64,000 nucleotides of DNA, from NCBI RefSeq assembly GCF_002234595.1, contig NZ_NMUL01000033.1, forward strand, positions 62,001 through 126,000, in the 5' to 3' direction. This DNA comes from Amycolatopsis vastitatis (GTDB lineage: Bacteria > Actinomycetota > Actinomycetes > Mycobacteriales > Pseudonocardiaceae). The position numbers were made by a program, and so were the translations under genes. Within the stretch, counting starts at the first letter, position 1. Every line of letters starts with the position of its first letter. The notes under the pieces were generated by a model. The model ran no database searches. It was not told the DNA's origin and worked only from the letters and a program-made list of their open reading frames with translations. Positions 42,701-49,853 of the stretch are shown piece after piece.

Positions 42701-44575
42701 GGTGTTGTACTCGGCGCCGCCCGGGGTGAGCTGGTCGAGGAACCAGAGCCGCTGCTGCCCGGACGAAAGCGGCAGCGCGGTCCCCGGCGCCGTCCGCGCC
42801 GGGGCGCGCCCGGCGTGGGCGGCGGGGATCGCCGCCGCGAGCCCGGCGACCGTCCGGTGCTCGAACACGGCCTGGGCGGGCAGCGCCGTGCCCAGCCGCC
42901 GGTTGAGCGTCCCGGCCACCCGCATCGCGAGGATCGAGTCCCCGCCCAGCTCCACGAAGTCGTCCGAGACGCCGATCCGCGGCACCCCGAGCACCTCGCG
43001 CCAGATCCCGGCGACCAGTTCTTCCGCCGGGTCGCGGGGAGCGACGTCCTCTCCGGGGTGGCTTCCGGGGGCGGGCAGCGCGCGCCGGTCGACCTTCCCG
43101 CCGATCGTCAGCGGCAGTTCGGCCAGCTCGACGAACCGGGCGGGCACCAGGTGTTCCGGCACGCGGCCGCGCAGGAACGCCCGCAACCGGGCAGCCGGCG
43201 GGGCTGGCAGAGTCACCGGCACGACGTAGGCGACCAGGTGGTCGGCGTCCCGGCCGTCCCGCCGCGCCACCACCGCCGCGGCGGCCAGTTCGGGGTGGCC
43301 CAGCAGGGCCGCCTCGGCTTCGGCGGGGTCGACGCGGATCCCGCGGATCTTGACCTGCCCGTCGGCGCGGCCCAGGAAGTCCAGCAGCCCGTCGTCCCGG
43401 CCGCGCACCCGGTCGCCGGTGCGGTACATCCGCGAGCCCGGCGGCCCGGCCGGGTCGGCGACGAACGCGGCCGCGGTCGCCCCCGGCCGGCCGAGGTAGC
43501 CGCGGGCGAGCCCGTCCCCCGCCAGGCAGAGCTCCCCCGCCTCACCGGGTGGCACCGGCCGCAGACCGGGGTCCAGGACCCGGGCGCGCGTCCCGTCGAC
43601 GGGCCTGCCGAGCAGCGCACCCCCGGCCGGCTCCGCCCGGCACACCAGACTGTCCACTGTGGTCTCGGTGGTGCCGTACGCGTTGTGGACGCGCACCCCG
43701 GCCGCCGTCAGCGCGGCGACCAGATCCGCGTCGACCGGCTCGCCACCGGTGACGACCACCCGTGGCCGCGCGGGGCCGTCCAGCAACCCGGCCAGGAGCA
43801 GCATGCGGAGGTACGACGGGGTTTCGTCGAGGACGTCGACGCGCGCGGCCGCCAGCGCGGCCACCGTCGCCCGCGGGTCGAGCCGGGTGGGCCGGTCCAC
43901 CACGTGCAGCTCGTGGCCGGCCAGCATCCACAGCAACGGCACCCAGGACGCGTCGAAGGACAGCGCCGCGGTGTGCGCCACGCGCAGCCGCCGCCCGCCC
44001 GCGGCCGGCTCGAAGAGGCCCGTGCGGTGGGCGGCGAACAGGCGGCTCAGGCCACGGTGGGTGCCCAGCACGCCCCGGGGCCGCCCGGTCGAGCCGGACG
44101 TGTAGAGCACGTAGGCGAGGTTGTCCGGCCGGATCCGCGGCCGCGGGGGGACCGCGGTTCCGGTTTCACCGCCCGCGACGAGCACCGGCTCGCAGTGGGA
44201 CGGGATCCGGTCCGCCAGGTCCGGCTGGGTCAGCACGAGGGTGGCCCCGGCGTCGGCCAGGAGTGCCTCCCGGTAGTCCGGCGGGTGGTCCGGATCGAGC
44301 GGGACGTAGGCGGCCCCGGCCTTGAGGACGGCGAACACCGCGACGACCATGTCCACGCCGCGCCCGACGAGGAGCCCGACCCGGGTCTCGAGCCCGGCAC
44401 CCCGGGCGGCCAGCCGGGCGGCGGCTTCGTCGCTGCGCGCGTCCAGCTCCGCGTAGCTCAGCCGGGTCCGGCCGTCGGCCACGGCGATCGCCGTGGGGTC
44501 ACCGGCCGCCCGGTCGCCGAGCAGGCCGCCCACGCCGCTCCACGTTGCCGTCGTGACCGTCATCCCCCGAGTCAT
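36785..44575 (-). CDS. NRPS: A - PCP - C - A - PCP - E - C - PCP
   Basis: 2596 residues. A1 1-505 (K494), PCP1 S547, C 600-1030 (HHIVTDG at 726-732), A2 1045-1545 (K1532), PCP2 S1586, E 1635-2045 (HHLVVDG at 1746-1752, E1878), C 2070-2490 (HHVILDG at 2204-2210), PCP3 S2548. Read by eye, the A2 specificity code is DALWVGGTFK, a valine-type code, so the chain should receive Val epimerised to D-Val. A1 reads DAVDVGAVDK; an Asp at the fourth position suggests a basic or amide side chain, not assignable. The last C-PCP module has no A domain. No MbtH gene is nearby. Begins the leftward operon; the first ATG (44575) or the fifth codon (44563) may be the start. Confidence 0.93.
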   Translation of the reverse strand: MTRGMTVTTATWSGVGGLLGDRAAGDPTAIAVADGRTRLSYAELDARSDEAAARLAARGAGLETRVGLLVGRGVDMVVAVFAVLKAGAAYVPLDPDHPPDYREALLADAGATLVLTQPDLADRIPSHCEPVLVAGGETGTAVPPRPRIRPDNLAYVLYTSGSTGRPRGVLGTHRGLSRLFAAHRTGLFEPAAGGRRLRVAHTAALSFDASWVPLLWMLAGHELHVVDRPTRLDPRATVAALAAARVDVLDETPSYLRMLLLAGLLDGPARPRVVVTGGEPVDADLVAALTAAGVRVHNAYGTTETTVDSLVCRAEPAGGALLGRPVDGTRARVLDPGLRPVPPGEAGELCLAGDGLARGYLGRPGATAAAFVADPAGPPGSRMYRTGDRVRGRDDGLLDFLGRADGQVKIRGIRVDPAEAEAALLGHPELAAAAVVARRDGRDADHLVAYVVPVTLPAPPAARLRAFLRGRVPEHLVPARFVELAELPLTIGGKVDRRALPAPGSHPGEDVAPRDPAEELVAGIWREVLGVPRIGVSDDFVELGGDSILAMRVAGTLNRRLGTALPAQAVFEHRTVAGLAAAIPAAHAGRAPARTAPGTALPLSSGQQRLWFLDQLTPGGAEYNTSAGFRLRGPLSLDKLGAALTALAERHESLRTTFPTVEGRGVQVVGPPVAVRPDVRAVAASDVDRELLAEVQRPFDLARGPLFRATVLRLGEDDHLLVLVLHHIVTDGWSMGVLAGELGLLYSGREAELPPLPLRYADFAAWQRDRLAGPELDDRIAYWERQLSGVPALELPTDRPRPAVRGTAGAAHRFTVPAAVTARLAELGRERGATLFMTLVAATQVLFARYTGQRDIALGTVTAGRSWDELADLVGFFVNTIVIRSRLDGEPSFTDFLAGVRSTVLDAMAHDEVPFGRLVELLAPDRDASRSPLVNTMVALQNAPSPAPAMSGLAVEEVDLPRQAAQFDLTCEFEPRDGGLRTTLEYSTELFDAGTIRRLAENLLALLTGIAEDPGRRLSRLPWPAPAQRRALLEVGRGTPEGPHRTMLDVFAERVRERPDAIAVTCAGTALTYRELDTRANRLAHGLIGHGAGPDVRIGLCVPRGVDAIAGMLAVLKAGAAYVPLDPRYPDERLALLLADSGVSTVLATRAVRDRVPRGARVLVLDDGSERGRPAEAPAPRVRPANLACVLYTSGSSGRPKGVLIEHRSVARLCAGPFARLRPDDVASQYAPLSFDASTLEIWGALLSGARLAIDTEDVPSVEALGTFIRAEGVTSLWLTAGMFHEVAAADPGVFKGLRRLVSGGDVLSPQQCATVLRRWPDLELVNGYGPTESTTFTSCHRVRAADDDGRPVPIGRPVPGIHCLVLDRDLAPVPAGVPGELYIGGGVARGYLDRPGLTADRFVADPFGHGTRLYRTGDVVRWRADDTVRWRADEWVLDFLGRSDDQVKIRGFRIEVGEVEAALRRHPDVGEAVVVVREDTPGRKRLAGYVVPRRPTEASALREFLGKSLPGHLVPGALVLLDRFPLTPQGKIDRRALPAPRPGAGRAHTAPRGAAEELLTRVWAEVLGVERVGGEDNFFELGGDSILGIEVVARARQLGLRLSVKDIFLRQTPAALAAAAVWEAPAAQEAPRPSGPVPLSPIQHWFFATITEHPAHFTQWVSADLVPDTDPVALRTAVEALVRHHDALRLRFRCVDGQWRQEYTETVPEEVFRTGRVSTMDFFELDGGGLFTAVLDGSRLLLAAHHLVVDGVSWRILLADLRTAYEAARAGRPVELPPRTTSFGDWSRRLAEHVASGGFGEQLAHWRRAADGAEAAPDGRPLPPREVTVRLDAGPTTALLRDAPAAYRTRIDDLLVSALGRVLARWRGHDRVVLELEGHGREDVFGDLDLSRTVGWFTTLYPCALDIPADGGWGAVLKSVKENLRAVPDRGLGYGALRHLGDAALPEPRPVAAFNYLGRFDLADGEPYRAAPSVVGLDRAAHPTGAARLDVTAAVTGDGELEFEWTYSPGAHEERTVAGLAGEVLAALEEIVAHCADPAAGGATPSDFPLAAADQAELDRVIGDGRHVEDVYPLTPMQAGMLFHSLSEPGTYLEQLSFTLSGSGDPAALERAWRRAVAEIPALRTAVRWTGVREPVQVVHRAVTLPVTVHDWRSLPEAGQDAALRRVLAADRAAGLDPAVPPLMRVTLIRLGDARIRTVWTFHHVILDGWSVFEVLTDVLAHVTGVPARRRRPFADHLAWLARQDAVAAEAHWRKVLSGLTPTRLPFDRPPGRAHRTQSTSTVDRELSAMDSGRLAAFARRHRLTVNAVVQGSWARLLARHGGDPDVCFGAVVSGRPPELPDADSIVGMFVNTVPVRVTVTETEDRPGWFRRLQAGQAEARRFGHVSLAALRRWSGLPAQVALFDSIVVFENYPFDRDSLAARGLHVAELSAVEVTNYPLTLVAHGGAREDEPLTLRLGYDPALFDTGTVEALAGELADLLREPARAAAPPRDLPPARPVPVRGPGDRAYLAPRTPTERALSRIWAEVLAVERVGVDDDFFALGGDSLLCLRVTARLRADFGAALPPRALFDNPTVGALALLLEPPTPEPKDYEL
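40278..40315. repeat. 24-bp in-frame tandem duplication inside the A2 domain
   Basis: GCGCGCCAGCGCAC occurs at 40278-40291 and again at 40302-40315, 24 bp apart, so eight codons are added without a frameshift. In the protein VRWRAD is repeated (about 1421-1434) in the hinge between A7 (RTGD) and A8 (FLGR) of the valine-type adenylation domain, where one copy is normal. Confidence 0.8.
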
Positions 44576-44844
44576 CCCCCGAATGTTTCCGTTCCCGGTG
44601 CCGGAAGCCGCAATGGGTTCCGCCGTTTTCCGGTGGCGTACTCCGGATACTCCCAGCGGCCGGCCGCCGTCGGCAAGCCGCCGAACGAGGGATCACCATG
44701 ACTTAGCTTCCACCACAATGGAAATTGATCGTCCACAATAGACGTTCCGGAGTGCGAGCAAGCGATTACGCCATTCGGAGCCGTCGACCGCGCCGCACGC
44801 CGTGTTAGCTTCGGATGGGGAAGTTCGTCGAGGGAGGGGGTGCG
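44576..44844. promoter_or_regulatory. Divergent promoter region between NRPS and hydroxymalonyl-ACP cassette
   Basis: The 269-nt gap separates the two divergent arms of the biosynthetic cluster and is more A/T-rich in its middle (about 44700-44770) than the coding DNA. It must contain promoters for both arms; I see no strong palindrome. GGAGGGGG lies just before the ACP start codon at 44845. Confidence 0.5.
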
Positions 44845-45114
44845 GTGACCGGCGACGAGATCACCGCCGAGGAGATTTTGGCGGAACTGAAGGGGTTCTT
44901 CGCCACCGCGACCGCCGGGAACACGCCCGGCCCCGACGAGGACTACTTCGCGCTGGGGCTGGTGAACTCGCTGCTGGCCCTCGAACTGGTCGCGCACGTC
45001 GAGCGCCGGTTCGGCATCGAGGTGGGGGTGGAAGACCTCGACCTCGACAACTTCCGGACGATGAACCGGGTCGCCGGTTTCGTGCGCCGAAAGCGATCGG
45101 CTGGGATTCCGTGA
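44845..45114 (+). CDS. fkbJ: Discrete acyl carrier protein (FkbJ-like)
   Basis: An 89-residue carrier protein; the phosphopantetheine serine is S42 in LGLVNSLLALEL, and the flanking helices look like FkbJ/ZmaD-type carriers, which hold the glyceryl and hydroxymalonyl intermediates. GTG 44845 is preferred because GGAGGGGG precedes it; an ATG at 44815 would add ten residues rich in Gly. First gene of the four-gene cassette, coupled to the dehydrogenase by GTGA. Confidence 0.88.
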   Translation: MTGDEITAEEILAELKGFFATATAGNTPGPDEDYFALGLVNSLLALELVAHVERRFGIEVGVEDLDLDNFRTMNRVAGFVRRKRSAGIP

Positions 45115-46214
45115 CCACAATGGACTCCGCCGCGTTCGCGGCGTCGGTGCGGCCGGACGCGGCGGGCTGGGACGCCTACGGCGCCGTGCCGGCCGAAGTG
45201 GTCAAGACCATGGCGCAGGCGGGTTTCCTGGCCGCCGACCTGCCCGTGTCCGCCGGGGGGACCGGCCGCACGCAGGCCGGGCTCGGCGAGCTGTGCGCCG
45301 ACCTCGGCGGCGTCTGCAGCGCATTGCGGGCCCTGGTCACGGTGCAGGGCATGGTCGCCGCGGCCGTCCTCCGCTGGGGCACCGCCGGGCAACGGGCCCG
45401 CTGGCTGCCGGAGCTGGCCCACGGCGAGGTGCTGGCCGGTTTCGCGGCCACCGAAGCCGGCGCCGGCAGCGACCTGTCGGCCGTGACGACGTCCGCCACG
45501 CGCGAGGGCGGCCAGGTGCGCGTGCGGGGCCGCAAGCTGTGGGTCACCTTCGGGCAGCTCGCCGGCGTCTTCCTGGTGCTCGCCGAATGCGCGGGCCGTC
45601 CCCTCGCCGTGCTGGTCGAAGCCGGCCGGCCGGGCACCGTCGTCGAGCCGGTGCGCGGTCAGCTGGGGATGCGGGCGGCCCAGCTCGCCCACGTCGGGTT
45701 CGACGGCGTGCTCGTGCCCGAAGAGAACCTGCTCGCCCCGCCGGGGTTCGGCCTTTCCCACGTCACGGCGACGGCGCTGGACCACGGGCGGTTCACCGTC
45801 GCCTGGGGCTGCGTCGGCATGGCCGAGGCGTGCCTGCGTACCGCCGCGGAGCACGCCGGGAACCGCGTGCAGGGCGGCGTGCGGCTGGCCGGGCACCAGG
45901 CGGTCCGGGCCCTGCTCGGCCGGTGCCTCGCCGACGTCCACGCGGCGCGGCAGCTGTGCGCCCGCGCGGCGGACCTGCGGGAGCGCGGGGACCCCGAAGC
46001 CGTGGCCGGGACCGTGCTGGCCAAGTACGTGGCCGCCCGCGCGGCCGCCGCGGTCGCCGACCGGGCCGGGCAGGTCCTCGGCGCGGCGGGCTGCGCGGAG
46101 GACAGCCCGGTGGGCCGGTTCTTCCGCGACGCCAAGGTCATGCGGATCATCGAAGGCGCCGACGAGGTCGCCGAGCAGCAGCTCGGCGAGTACGCGTTGC
46201 GGTGGCGGCCGTGA
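45111..46214 (+). CDS. fkbI: Acyl-CoA/acyl-ACP dehydrogenase (FkbI-like)
   Basis: A 367-residue flavoprotein of the acyl-CoA dehydrogenase fold: FAATEAGAGSDLSAVTT, the FAD segment RKLWVTFGQLAGVFLVLAE (about 140-158) and the C-terminal RIIEGADEVAEQQLGEYAL. In the FkbHIJK pathway this enzyme performs one of the two oxidations of glyceryl-ACP toward hydroxymalonyl-ACP. Start GTG 45111 overlaps the ACP stop; ATG 45120 is the alternative. The stop overlaps the fkbH-like GTG. Confidence 0.9.
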   Translation: MTTMDSAAFAASVRPDAAGWDAYGAVPAEVVKTMAQAGFLAADLPVSAGGTGRTQAGLGELCADLGGVCSALRALVTVQGMVAAAVLRWGTAGQRARWLPELAHGEVLAGFAATEAGAGSDLSAVTTSATREGGQVRVRGRKLWVTFGQLAGVFLVLAECAGRPLAVLVEAGRPGTVVEPVRGQLGMRAAQLAHVGFDGVLVPEENLLAPPGFGLSHVTATALDHGRFTVAWGCVGMAEACLRTAAEHAGNRVQGGVRLAGHQAVRALLGRCLADVHAARQLCARAADLRERGDPEAVAGTVLAKYVAARAAAAVADRAGQVLGAAGCAEDSPVGRFFRDAKVMRIIEGADEVAEQQLGEYALRWRP

Positions 46215-47305
46215 AGCGGAGGACAACCGAGGCTTCGCCTCGGGCCGGGGGCTCCGCCACCCGGCCCCCCGAAAAGACGGTCAAGTGCCTGGTCTGGGAC
46301 CTGGACGACACGCTGTGGGACGGTGTCGTGCTCGAAGGCGACCGGCCGCGCCCGTTCCCCGCCGCGGTCGAGGTCCTGCACGCGCTGGACCGGCGGGGCA
46401 TCCTGCACGCCGTGGCGGGCCGGGGCGAACTGGCCCGCGCCACCGGGCATCTCGCCGAGCACGGCCTGGAAGACCTGTTCTGCGCGGTCGAAGTCGGCTG
46501 GGGCGAGAAGTCGGCGTCGATCCGCCGCATCGCCGCGGAGCTGAACATCGGCCTGGACACCATCGCCTTCGCCGACAACGACCCCGCCGAGCGTGCCGAG
46601 GTCGCGGCCGCGCTGCCGATGGTGCGCTGCTACCCCGCCGAGCGGGTCGGCGAGCTCCCTGGCCTGGCCGAGTTCCAGCCCGAGCTGGTGACCGGCGAGT
46701 CGCGCCGCCGCCGTCACCGCTACCTCGCCGAACGGGACCGGGCCGCCGCGGAACGCGCTTTCCCCGGTCCGCCGGCGGAGTTCCTCGCCTCGCTCGGGCT
46801 CACGATGACCGTCCGGGCCGCCACGGAGGACGACTTCGCCCGCGCGCACGAACTGACGCTGCGGACCCACCAGCTCAACACCACCGGCCGCACCCTCGAC
46901 GCCGCCCGGCTGCGCGAACTGTGCGCGTCCCGCGAGCACGAGGTCCTCGTCGCGGACGTGACCGACCGGTTCGGCGCGCACGGCACGGTCGGGCTCGCCG
47001 TGCTGCGCCTCGCCGGCCAGGACGTCGTGCTGGAACTGCTCCTGACGTCGTGCCGGGTGCTGAACCGCGGCATCGGCACGGTCCTGCTCGGCCACCTCGT
47101 GCGTGACGTCCTCGAGCGGGGACGGCGGCCGGTCGCCCTCTTCGTCCCCACTGCGGCCAACCGGATCATGCTGGTGACGCTCCGATTCGCCGGTTTCGAA
47201 CCAGCCGGCCCGGCCGGCGCGGAACTGACGCTGGTCTTCGACCCGCGGCGGCCGCCACCGCCCCGGCCGGAGCACGTCCGGATCGTCGACGGGAGGAACC
47301 GGTGA
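46211..47305 (+). CDS. fkbH: FkbH-like HAD-family glyceryl transferase
   Basis: A 364-residue protein with an N-terminal HAD domain (VWDLDDTLWDGVVLEGD, about 30-46; TIAFADNDPAERAEV) and a C-terminal GNAT-like half (HQLNTTGRTL; LNRGIGTVLLGHL). FkbH/OzmB enzymes take 1,3-bisphosphoglycerate, remove a phosphate and load D-glyceryl onto the discrete ACP. The N-terminal 25 residues are a low-complexity extension. GTG start overlaps the FkbI-like stop, and its own stop overlaps fkbK. Confidence 0.92.
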   Translation: MKRRTTEASPRAGGSATRPPEKTVKCLVWDLDDTLWDGVVLEGDRPRPFPAAVEVLHALDRRGILHAVAGRGELARATGHLAEHGLEDLFCAVEVGWGEKSASIRRIAAELNIGLDTIAFADNDPAERAEVAAALPMVRCYPAERVGELPGLAEFQPELVTGESRRRRHRYLAERDRAAAERAFPGPPAEFLASLGLTMTVRAATEDDFARAHELTLRTHQLNTTGRTLDAARLRELCASREHEVLVADVTDRFGAHGTVGLAVLRLAGQDVVLELLLTSCRVLNRGIGTVLLGHLVRDVLERGRRPVALFVPTAANRIMLVTLRFAGFEPAGPAGAELTLVFDPRRPPPPRPEHVRIVDGRNR

Positions 47306-48141
47306 AGATCGGTGTGGTGGGCGCGGGCGTGATGGGCACCGGCGTCGCCCAGTGCTTCGCGGCGGCCGGGCACGACGTCGTCGTCGCCGACCCCGACCCG
47401 CGGGCGCTGGCCCGGGGCCCGGAGCGCGTCCGGGACGGGATGAGGCTGACGGCCCTGCTCGGCCGCCGCCCGCCGCCGGCGGTCCCGGACCGGATCCGCT
47501 GGAGCGACCGGCTCGAAGAGCTCGGCGGCAGCGGGTTCGTCGTGGAGTGCGCCGCGGAACGGCTGCCGCTGAAGGAATCGCTGTTCGGGGAGCTGGACCG
47601 GCTCTGCCCCGCCGCGACGGTCTTCGCGTCGTGCACGTCCGCCGTCCCGATCGGCCGGCTCGCCGCCGCGACCGCCCGCGCGGACCGCGTCATCGGCACG
47701 CACTTCATGAACCCGGCCCCGGTCAAGGACGCGGTCGAGGTGGTCCGCGCGGCGGCGACCAGCGCCGAGACGCTCCACGCGACCACGGAGCTCCTGACCG
47801 GCATCGGCAAGCGGCCGATCGTGGTCGGCGACGGCCCCGGCTTCGTCGCGAACCGCGTGCTGATGGCGACGATCAACGAGGCGATCGCGACGGTCGGCGA
47901 CGGCATCGCCGACGCGGTCACCGTCGACCAGGTCTTCGAAGGCTGTTTCGGGCACGCGATGGGCCCGCTCCGCACGGCCGACCTCATCGGCCTCGACGTC
48001 ATCCGGGACACCTTGGTGGTGCTGCGGGAGTGCACGGGGAACCCGATGTACACGCCGTGCCCGCTGCTGACGGAGCTGGTCGAAGGCGGCAGGCTGGGCC
48101 GCAAGACCGGCGAGGGCTTCCACACCTACCCCGCCGGGTAG
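47302..48141 (+). CDS. fkbK: 3-hydroxyacyl-CoA dehydrogenase-like enzyme (FkbK-like)
   Basis: A 279-residue NAD(P) dehydrogenase: Rossmann motif IGVVGAGVMGTGVAQCFAAA at the N terminus, IGTHFMNPAPVKDAVEVV and GDGPGFVANRVLM, typical of 3-hydroxybutyryl-CoA dehydrogenases. In the cassette it oxidises the glyceryl C3 alcohol to the aldehyde ahead of the FkbI-type step. Last gene of the rightward arm. No FkbG-type O-methyltransferase follows, so the extender should remain hydroxymalonyl-ACP. Confidence 0.92.
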   Translation: MKIGVVGAGVMGTGVAQCFAAAGHDVVVADPDPRALARGPERVRDGMRLTALLGRRPPPAVPDRIRWSDRLEELGGSGFVVECAAERLPLKESLFGELDRLCPAATVFASCTSAVPIGRLAAATARADRVIGTHFMNPAPVKDAVEVVRAAATSAETLHATTELLTGIGKRPIVVGDGPGFVANRVLMATINEAIATVGDGIADAVTVDQVFEGCFGHAMGPLRTADLIGLDVIRDTLVVLRECTGNPMYTPCPLLTELVEGGRLGRKTGEGFHTYPAG

Positions 48142-48226
48142 CCGCTCACCGCTGAGGCACCGGTCGCGCGGCCCCGCGTTCCCGCCTCCGTCCAGCCTCC
48201 TCCGGCGCCCACGGTTCCCGCCCAGG

Positions 48227-49246
48227 CTAGGTCGCCCGCAGGACCGCCGCGCCGTTCACCCGGTCTCCGGCCAGGTCCGTCAGCGCCCGGTCCGCTTCGG
48301 CCAGTGCGTAGGGCACTGTGCTGACTCGCAAGTGATGGTCCCCGGCGAAGTCGAGGAACTCCCGTGCGTCGGCCCGGGTGTTCGCCGTGACGCTGCGGAC
48401 CTGGCGCTCCTGGAACAGGTGCCGCTGGTAGTTCAGCGGCGGCACGTCGGACAGGTGGATGCCCGCGATGGCCAGCGTCCCGCCGCGGTCGAGTGCCGCC
48501 AGCGCCGGGAGCACCAGCTCGCCGGCCGGTGCGAACAGGATCGCCGAGTCGAGGGGTTCGGGCGGCGGATCCGCGGCGTCGCCGGCTGACACCGCACCCA
48601 GCTCGAGCGCGAGACGGCGGGCCTCGGCACTGCGGGTCATGACGTGCACCGTGGCACCCCGGGCGATCGCCACCTGGGCCGTCAGGTGCGCGCTGCCGCC
48701 GAACCCGTAGATGCCCAGCCGGCCGCCTTCGGGCAGCTCCGCCCGCGCGAGCGCGTGGTACCCGATCAGCCCCGCGCACAGCAGCGGCGCCAGCTCGTCG
48801 TCGGAATAGCCACTCGGCAACGCCAGCGCGTAGGCCGCCGGGACGACCGCGAACTCCGCGTACCCGCCATCGGCGTCCCAACCGGTGTAGCGCGACTCCG
48901 GGCACAGGTTTTCGCGCCCCCGCAAGCAGTACCGGCAGCGCCCGCAGGTCTGCCGCAACCACGCGATCCCGACGCGGTCGCCGGGCGCGAACCCGGTGAC
49001 GCCGTCTCCGAGCGCGACGACCTCGCCGACCACCTCGTGCCCCGGCGTCACGCCCGGCCGGTGGACCGGCAGATCACCCTCCGAGACGTGCAGGTCCGTC
49101 CGGCAGACCCCGCACACCAGCACCCGCACCAGCAGCTCCCCCGCTGCCGCCCGCGGCACCGGTACCCGCGACCGTTCCAGTGGCTTCGCGGCCATCGGCC
49201 CGGGCCGGACGACGCGCCAGGCGGTCATGGTCGCCGGCAGGTTCAT
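48227..49246 (-). CDS. Zinc-dependent alcohol dehydrogenase
   Basis: A 339-residue medium-chain dehydrogenase. The catalytic zinc cysteine is in VLVCGVCRTDLHVSEG; GHEVVGEVVALG carries the zinc His-Glu; the structural zinc cluster is CGRCRYCLRGRENLC; and LGIYGFGGSAHLTAQVAIARG is the NAD-binding turn. Similar to AdhA-type enzymes of actinobacteria. GAGGAGG lies 7 nt before the ATG at 49246. Convergent with the fkbK-like gene and divergent from the membrane protein at 49413 with a TetR-type palindrome between; it is likely outside the biosynthetic cluster. Confidence 0.93.
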   Translation of the reverse strand: MNLPATMTAWRVVRPGPMAAKPLERSRVPVPRAAAGELLVRVLVCGVCRTDLHVSEGDLPVHRPGVTPGHEVVGEVVALGDGVTGFAPGDRVGIAWLRQTCGRCRYCLRGRENLCPESRYTGWDADGGYAEFAVVPAAYALALPSGYSDDELAPLLCAGLIGYHALARAELPEGGRLGIYGFGGSAHLTAQVAIARGATVHVMTRSAEARRLALELGAVSAGDAADPPPEPLDSAILFAPAGELVLPALAALDRGGTLAIAGIHLSDVPPLNYQRHLFQERQVRSVTANTRADAREFLDFAGDHHLRVSTVPYALAEADRALTDLAGDRVNGAAVLRAT

Positions 49247-49355
49247 GGGTCGGCCTCCTCACTCGCGGCGCACCCAGGATGCCGCCTACCGCGGCCGCGG
49301 CGCGACGTTCTTCGAGACCGTTGACTCACAGTGGCGGGACATGACACCATGCCTT

Positions 49356-49377
49356 CTATGAGACAGTTGTCTCATAG
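49356..49377. promoter_or_regulatory. Perfect 22-bp palindrome, TetR-type operator
   Basis: CTATGAGACA, a 2-nt GT centre and the exact inverse TGTCTCATAG lie between the alcohol dehydrogenase and the small membrane protein gene. A TetR gene follows the membrane protein tail to tail. The palindrome is the obvious operator for that regulator and could control both divergent genes. Confidence 0.75.
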
Positions 49378-49412
49378 ACTACTCCATTGCCGTACTCCCG
49401 AGGGGATCTTCG

Positions 49413-49853
49413 TTGTCCACCGATACGTGGTTGCTGGTTTACGGAATGCTTTCCGCCTATTGCCTGGCGGGCTGCCTGATGGAGCACTTCGCCGTCTTCT
49501 CGGGGTGGACAGCCGTCGGCACCGCGGAGTTCCGCACCGTCCAGACGTCGCAAGGTCACGGCAGTGGTTTGGTCTACGTGGTCCCGAAAATCGCCTTGAC
49601 CGCGTTCGTGATCGTCCTGCTCGCCGGGGCGCCGGACGCCATTCCGTCGTGGCCGCTGTGGGCCGGTTTGGCGGCACTGACCGCGTCGTGGCTTTCGTTC
49701 GCCGTGATCCAGCTGCCGATCCAGCTGGCCATCCGGCAAACCGCCGACCGGGCCGCCATCGCCCGGCTGCTGCGCACCGACTGGATCCGGGTCGCCGCGA
49801 TGGCAGCCCATTTCGCCTTCGCCGTCATCGCCATCGCCCGGACGGCGAGCTAG
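49413..49853 (+). CDS. Small four-helix membrane protein
   Basis: A 146-residue protein with four hydrophobic helices (about 7-25, 55-73, 80-100, 125-143) and no domain I recognise with certainty. The TTG at 49413 is supported by GAGGGGA 7 nt upstream. It sits 35 nt behind the perfect palindrome and its TAG overlaps the stop of the convergent tetR gene in a shared CTAG, so it is probably the regulated target of that repressor. Confidence 0.7.
   Translation: MSTDTWLLVYGMLSAYCLAGCLMEHFAVFSGWTAVGTAEFRTVQTSQGHGSGLVYVVPKIALTAFVIVLLAGAPDAIPSWPLWAGLAALTASWLSFAVIQLPIQLAIRQTADRAAIARLLRTDWIRVAAMAAHFAFAVIAIARTAS

Noticed and set aside
36635..44701. A 2688-codon open frame on the strand opposite the NRPS, and a similar 1770-codon frame opposite the PKS-NRPS (31603-36915)
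   Set aside because: Both are mirror frames forced by high GC3 on the antisense strand; the translations are Arg/Gly/Ala-rich without domains, while the minus-strand frames contain full NRPS and PKS motifs.
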